From Halieaceae bacterium UBA5085 (GTDB lineage Bacteria > Pseudomonadota > Gammaproteobacteria > Pseudomonadales > Halieaceae): a stretch of DNA of 14,161 bases. This document shows positions 13,409-14,161 of the stretch, piece after piece. Positions within the stretch are counted from its first letter, which is position 1. Every line of letters begins with the position of its first letter. The notes below the pieces were generated by a model. That model was not told the DNA's origin. It made no database searches and saw only the letters and a list, made by a program, of their open reading frames with translations. The position numbers and the translations under genes were made by a program. Where the stretch lies: NCBI GenBank assembly GCA_002414665.1, contig DIAF01000035.1, forward strand, positions 1-14,161, given 5' to 3'.

Positions 13409-14161
13409 GCGCGGCCTCCAGTGCCTGCAGGCCGGCGGCTTGGGCCACAAAAGCGCGTTTCAGTGGTGCCACCCAGTCCAACCCCGACAGGGCGAGGTCG
13501 CGGGCCAGGGCCAGCATCGGGTCGTTGTGCATGAACAGCGCCGGCAAGCGATCGCTGAATTCGATCGTGCGTCGCTGATCGGCCTGCTGCCGCGCACGGT
13601 ACTGCTGTAGCACGGCCAGATCGCCGGGGCTCTGGCCGCGCGCCACACCCGCCGCCAGCACATCACAGAGCGCCCAGATGTCGCGCAAGGCCAGGTTGAA
13701 TCCCTGCCCCGCCACCGGATGCAGGGCGTGGGCAGCATTACCCATGACCGCGATACCGGCACGCACCTGCTCGTCGCAGTGACGCAGGGTGAGCGGGTAG
13801 GCGTGGCGTGTCCCTACCTGCTGCAGGCGTCCCAGCCGGTAGCCAAACCGCTGCTGGAGGGCGCTGAGAAACGCGTCCTGCGGACACTCCAGTAGCTGCG
13901 CCGCGCGCTCCGGTGGCAAGGTCCAGACCAGCGCGCTGCGATGCTGGGCACCCGCCGCGGGCAGCAGTGGTAACAGGGCCAGCGGCCCTTCATCCGTGAA
14001 GCGCTCGAAAGCGCAACCGGCATGGGGCTCCGCGGTCGCAACGTTGCAGATCAGGGCGTGCTGGCGATAGGACTTTTCCGATGCGGCGACGCCCAGACCT
14101 TCCCGCAGGCCCGAATCGGCGCCGTCGGCAACCACCAGCAGCGCAGTCGTCAGCGTGGCGG
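13401..14161 (-). CDS. ubiH: 2-octaprenyl-6-methoxyphenol hydroxylase UbiH (5' part outside window)
   Basis: The C-terminal 250 or so residues of a UbiH/UbiI-family flavin hydroxylase; the frame stays open to the window edge, so the N-terminal FAD-binding GxGxxG lies outside. The visible part begins in ATLTTALLVVADGADSGLR, the DG motif, and includes MGNAAHALHPVAGQGFNLALRD. The G-N-A form of this motif, instead of G-D-A, is what E. coli UbiH carries and is the main reason for choosing UbiH over its paralogues. The distal YRARQQADQRRTIEFSDRL helix also fits. It is the upstream member of a tight two-gene pair with the UbiI-like gene. UbiH catalyses the C1 hydroxylation in ubiquinone synthesis. 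Confidence 0.9.
   Translation of the reverse strand, partial: ATLTTALLVVADGADSGLREGLGVAASEKSYRQHALICNVATAEPHAGCAFERFTDEGPLALLPLLPAAGAQHRSALVWTLPPERAAQLLECPQDAFLSALQQRFGYRLGRLQQVGTRHAYPLTLRHCDEQVRAGIAVMGNAAHALHPVAGQGFNLALRDIWALCDVLAAGVARGQSPGDLAVLQQYRARQQADQRRTIEFSDRLPALFMHNDPMLALARDLALSGLDWVAPLKRAFVAQAAGLQALEAAHD

Noticed and set aside
1..14161. Mobile element, defence system, CRISPR array or phage remnant
   Set aside because: No transposase, integrase, repeat array, tRNA or compositional break was seen; nearly every base is accounted for by recognisable core genes and short control regions.

Overview
The window is compact, GC-rich bacterial chromosome, most likely from a marine-type gammaproteobacterium (a Halieaceae/Cellvibrionales-like organism is my best guess; the sequence does not fix the genus). 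The basis is gene content and order. rppH-ptsP and lgt-thyA-folA run in the arrangement known from Escherichia coli and Pseudomonas. A HAD-IB phosphatase sits beside rppH as in Pseudomonas. The ubiH-ubiI pair lies next to a glycine-cleavage gene, as in E. coli. There are no tRNA, rRNA, CRISPR, transposase or phage genes. No gene-free stretch exceeds 250 bases.

Layout. (1) 1-3592, minus strand: a TonB-type energy-transduction operon. In transcription order it encodes a DUF3450 periplasmic coiled-coil protein, a large ExbB-like protein with signal peptide and periplasmic domain (TtpC-like), a compact ExbB, two consecutive ExbD proteins, and the first codons of a further gene cut by the window edge, presumably tonB. 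(2) 3593-3841: a regulatory gap with a plausible promoter for that operon. (3) 3842-6014, minus strand: lgt-thyA-folA (lipoprotein modification, dTMP synthesis, folate recycling), with a promoter and 5' hairpin at 6066-6118. (4) 6168-6974, plus strand: an NRDE/TANGO2-family gene, convergent with and overlapping ptsP. (5) 6952-9728, minus strand: rppH-ptsP (mRNA 5'-end processing and the nitrogen PTS enzyme I). (6) 9839-10495, plus strand: a HAD-IB phosphatase, again overlapping its convergent neighbour. (7) 10476-12061, minus strand: gcvH followed by an RlmI-like rRNA methyltransferase. (8) 12173-14161, minus strand: ubiI-like gene preceded by ubiH, which runs off the window; a terminator separates this pair from gcvH.

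How the genes work together. In the TonB operon, the ExbB/ExbD proteins should form proton-driven inner-membrane motors that energise TonB-dependent outer-membrane uptake. ThyA turns methylene-THF into dihydrofolate while making dTMP, and FolA reduces the dihydrofolate back, so their linkage is functional. UbiH and UbiI hydroxylate the ubiquinone ring. Genes within operons are packed with 1-8 bp start/stop overlaps (TAATG, ATGA, TGATG, GTGA, ATGACTGA), suggesting translational coupling.

The window is mostly housekeeping. The least routine parts are the doubled ExbB/ExbD motor, the NRDE gene set into the ptsP-lgt block, and gcvH standing without gcvT or gcvP. I found no clear evidence of a wholly new system.
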